A DNA stretch of 6,435 nucleotides from Butyricicoccus sp. GTDB taxonomy: Bacteria; Bacillota; Clostridia; Oscillospirales; Butyricicoccaceae. Location: NCBI GenBank assembly GCA_031293105.1, contig JAUMSA010000178.1, forward strand, positions 1-6,435. Direction: 5' to 3'. Shown piece after piece: positions 6,025 through 6,435 of the stretch. How positions within the stretch are numbered: position 1 is the first letter of the stretch; every line of letters begins with the position of its first letter. The translations under genes were made by a program, and so were the position numbers. The notes below the pieces were generated by a model. That model worked only from the letters and a program-made list of their open reading frames with translations, was not told where the DNA came from and searched no databases.

Positions 6025-6050
6025 AATATAGTGGCAATTGCCACTATATT
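6025..6050. promoter_or_regulatory. Perfect 26-bp palindromic operator (O1) for the MarR regulator
   Basis: AATATAGTGGCAA (6025-6037) is followed directly by its exact reverse complement (6038-6050). Adjacent palindromes in divergent marR-transporter spacers are the usual targets of such repressors. It begins right after the -10 box of the MFS promoter. The T-run after it (6049-6054) could in principle make the RNA hairpin act as a weak terminator, but the stem has no loop, and an operator role is far more likely. Confidence 0.85.
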
Positions 6051-6082
6051 TTTTCTTCATCATCCAAAGGAGATTTGTCGAT

Positions 6083-6420
6083 ATGGAAAAACCCCAAAAA
6101 ATCTGGAACCGAAGATTCATTCTTCTCTTTATCACCAACCTGTTGGTTTTGGCTGCCTTTTATGCCTCCATCCCCATCATCCCAATCTATTGCGAACAAA
6201 TCGGCATCACCGGCTCCAAAATCGGCATTGTCCTGACCGCAATGTCGGTGGCGACCATCCTGTTTCGTCCGGTCGCCGGGTATCTGCTGGATAACTTCAA
6301 CCGTTACCGGGTCTATCTGCTGTTCTTGGCCCTGTTTTGCCTGTCCTTTCCGGCGTTTATCGCCTTCCCCATCTTTGGGGTCTTGATTCTGATTCGGTTG
6401 TACATGGGTGCGGTCTATTC
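6083..6420 (+). CDS. MFS transporter, N-terminal fragment (cut by contig end)
   Basis: About 112 genuine residues of a major facilitator superfamily proton-coupled transporter of the inner membrane are present; full-length members have about 400. After a short positive N-terminus (MEKPQKIWNRR), hydrophobic segments at about 11-34, 45-66 and 77-96, plus a fourth beginning at 97, fit TM1-TM4. Motif A follows TM2: RPVAGYLLDNFNRYR (62-76), with Gly66, Asp70 and Arg74. AAAGGAGA (6066-6073) lies 9 bases before the ATG. The divergent MarR gene and the operator on its promoter suggest ligand-inducible efflux, typically of drugs or toxic metabolites, but the substrate cannot be read from this fragment. 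The reading frame stays open to 6435, but the last bases are adapter and must not be translated. Confidence 0.88.
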
Positions 6421-6435
6421 CTGTCTCTTATACAC
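6421..6435 (+). other. Sequencing adapter (Nextera/Tn5 mosaic end) remnant
   Basis: The last 15 bases, CTGTCTCTTATACAC, are identical to the first 15 of the 19-base Nextera transposase mosaic end (CTGTCTCTTATACACATCT). Being exactly at the window edge, this is adapter read-through kept at a contig end rather than genome sequence. Confidence 0.93.

Larger units (their letters stand above)
3593..6420 (+). mobile_element. Left part of a putative integrative element inserted in asnB (right end not in window)
   Basis: The region starts where asnB homology breaks off and holds an inverted repeat, a 36-residue unknown protein and a large serine recombinase reading inward. The MarR/MFS pair follows. 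The missing asnB 3' end (about 140 codons) is found nowhere downstream in the window. The element must therefore be longer than 2.8 kb, or the locus was rearranged. No other transfer, replication or phage gene is visible, so it cannot be called an ICE, a mobilisable island or a prophage. Whether the MarR/MFS genes belong to it is inference. Confidence 0.5.

Noticed and set aside
6025..6054. Palindrome plus T-run read as a transcription terminator
   Set aside because: The dyad has no loop and straddles a promoter start between divergent marR and MFS genes, where an operator is the expected element.
5938..6138. N-terminal extension of the MarR regulator to 6138
   Set aside because: It crosses both operators and promoters and overlaps the MFS start. 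AAAAGGAGG lies 7 bases before the ATG at 5937.
6421..6435. Possible transposon end (Tn5-like mosaic end) as a natural mobile element boundary
   Set aside because: It matches the commercial mosaic end exactly and sits at the sequence edge with no transposase nearby, so it is adapter.

Overview
The window looks like a piece of a moderately GC-rich Firmicutes genome, most likely a gut-type clostridium (Oscillospirales-like; inference). The reasons are strong AGGAGG-type ribosome binding sites before every gene, short Rho-independent terminators, a clostridial-style AsnB and a clostridial large serine recombinase. The last 15 bases (6421-6435) are identical to the start of the Nextera/Tn5 mosaic-end adapter, so the biological sequence ends at about 6420 at a contig edge.

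Layout. (1) 1-300: a small ribbon-helix-helix protein behind a cut-off promoter, closed by a terminator. (2) 340-2104: a single-gene unit with an extended -10 promoter, a leader hairpin, a 533-residue mannitol-dehydrogenase-family oxidoreductase (probably fructuronate reductase, UxuB-like) and a terminator. (3) 2105-3613: a glutamine-dependent asparagine synthetase (AsnB) that is intact through the glutaminase domain and the ATP pyrophosphatase core but breaks off after about residue 465 in a highly conserved motif. (4) From about 3593: an insertion, read here as the left end of an integrative element. It carries an inverted repeat, a 36-residue unknown protein and a 519-residue large serine recombinase, which end at a compact bidirectional terminator. 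(5) 5503-6420: a divergent pair made of a MarR-family repressor (minus strand) and the start of an MFS transporter (plus strand). They share a 145-bp control region with two related operators.

How the parts work together. The recombinase and its small partner gene probably moved the element into asnB, leaving the 5' part of the gene here; the 3' part is not in the window. The MarR/MFS pair is a self-contained drug- or metabolite-responsive efflux module. It may be cargo of the element, because no asnB 3' sequence appears before the contig ends. The perfect 26-bp palindrome sits on the predicted transcription start of the MFS gene. A degenerate copy covers the -35 box and spacer of the marR promoter. 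This predicts repression of both genes with autoregulation.

No RNA genes, CRISPR arrays or insertion sequences were seen. The clearest observations are the asnB disruption, the MarR operator pair, the adapter at the end, and two AT-rich islands inside asnB that coincide with conserved protein motifs.
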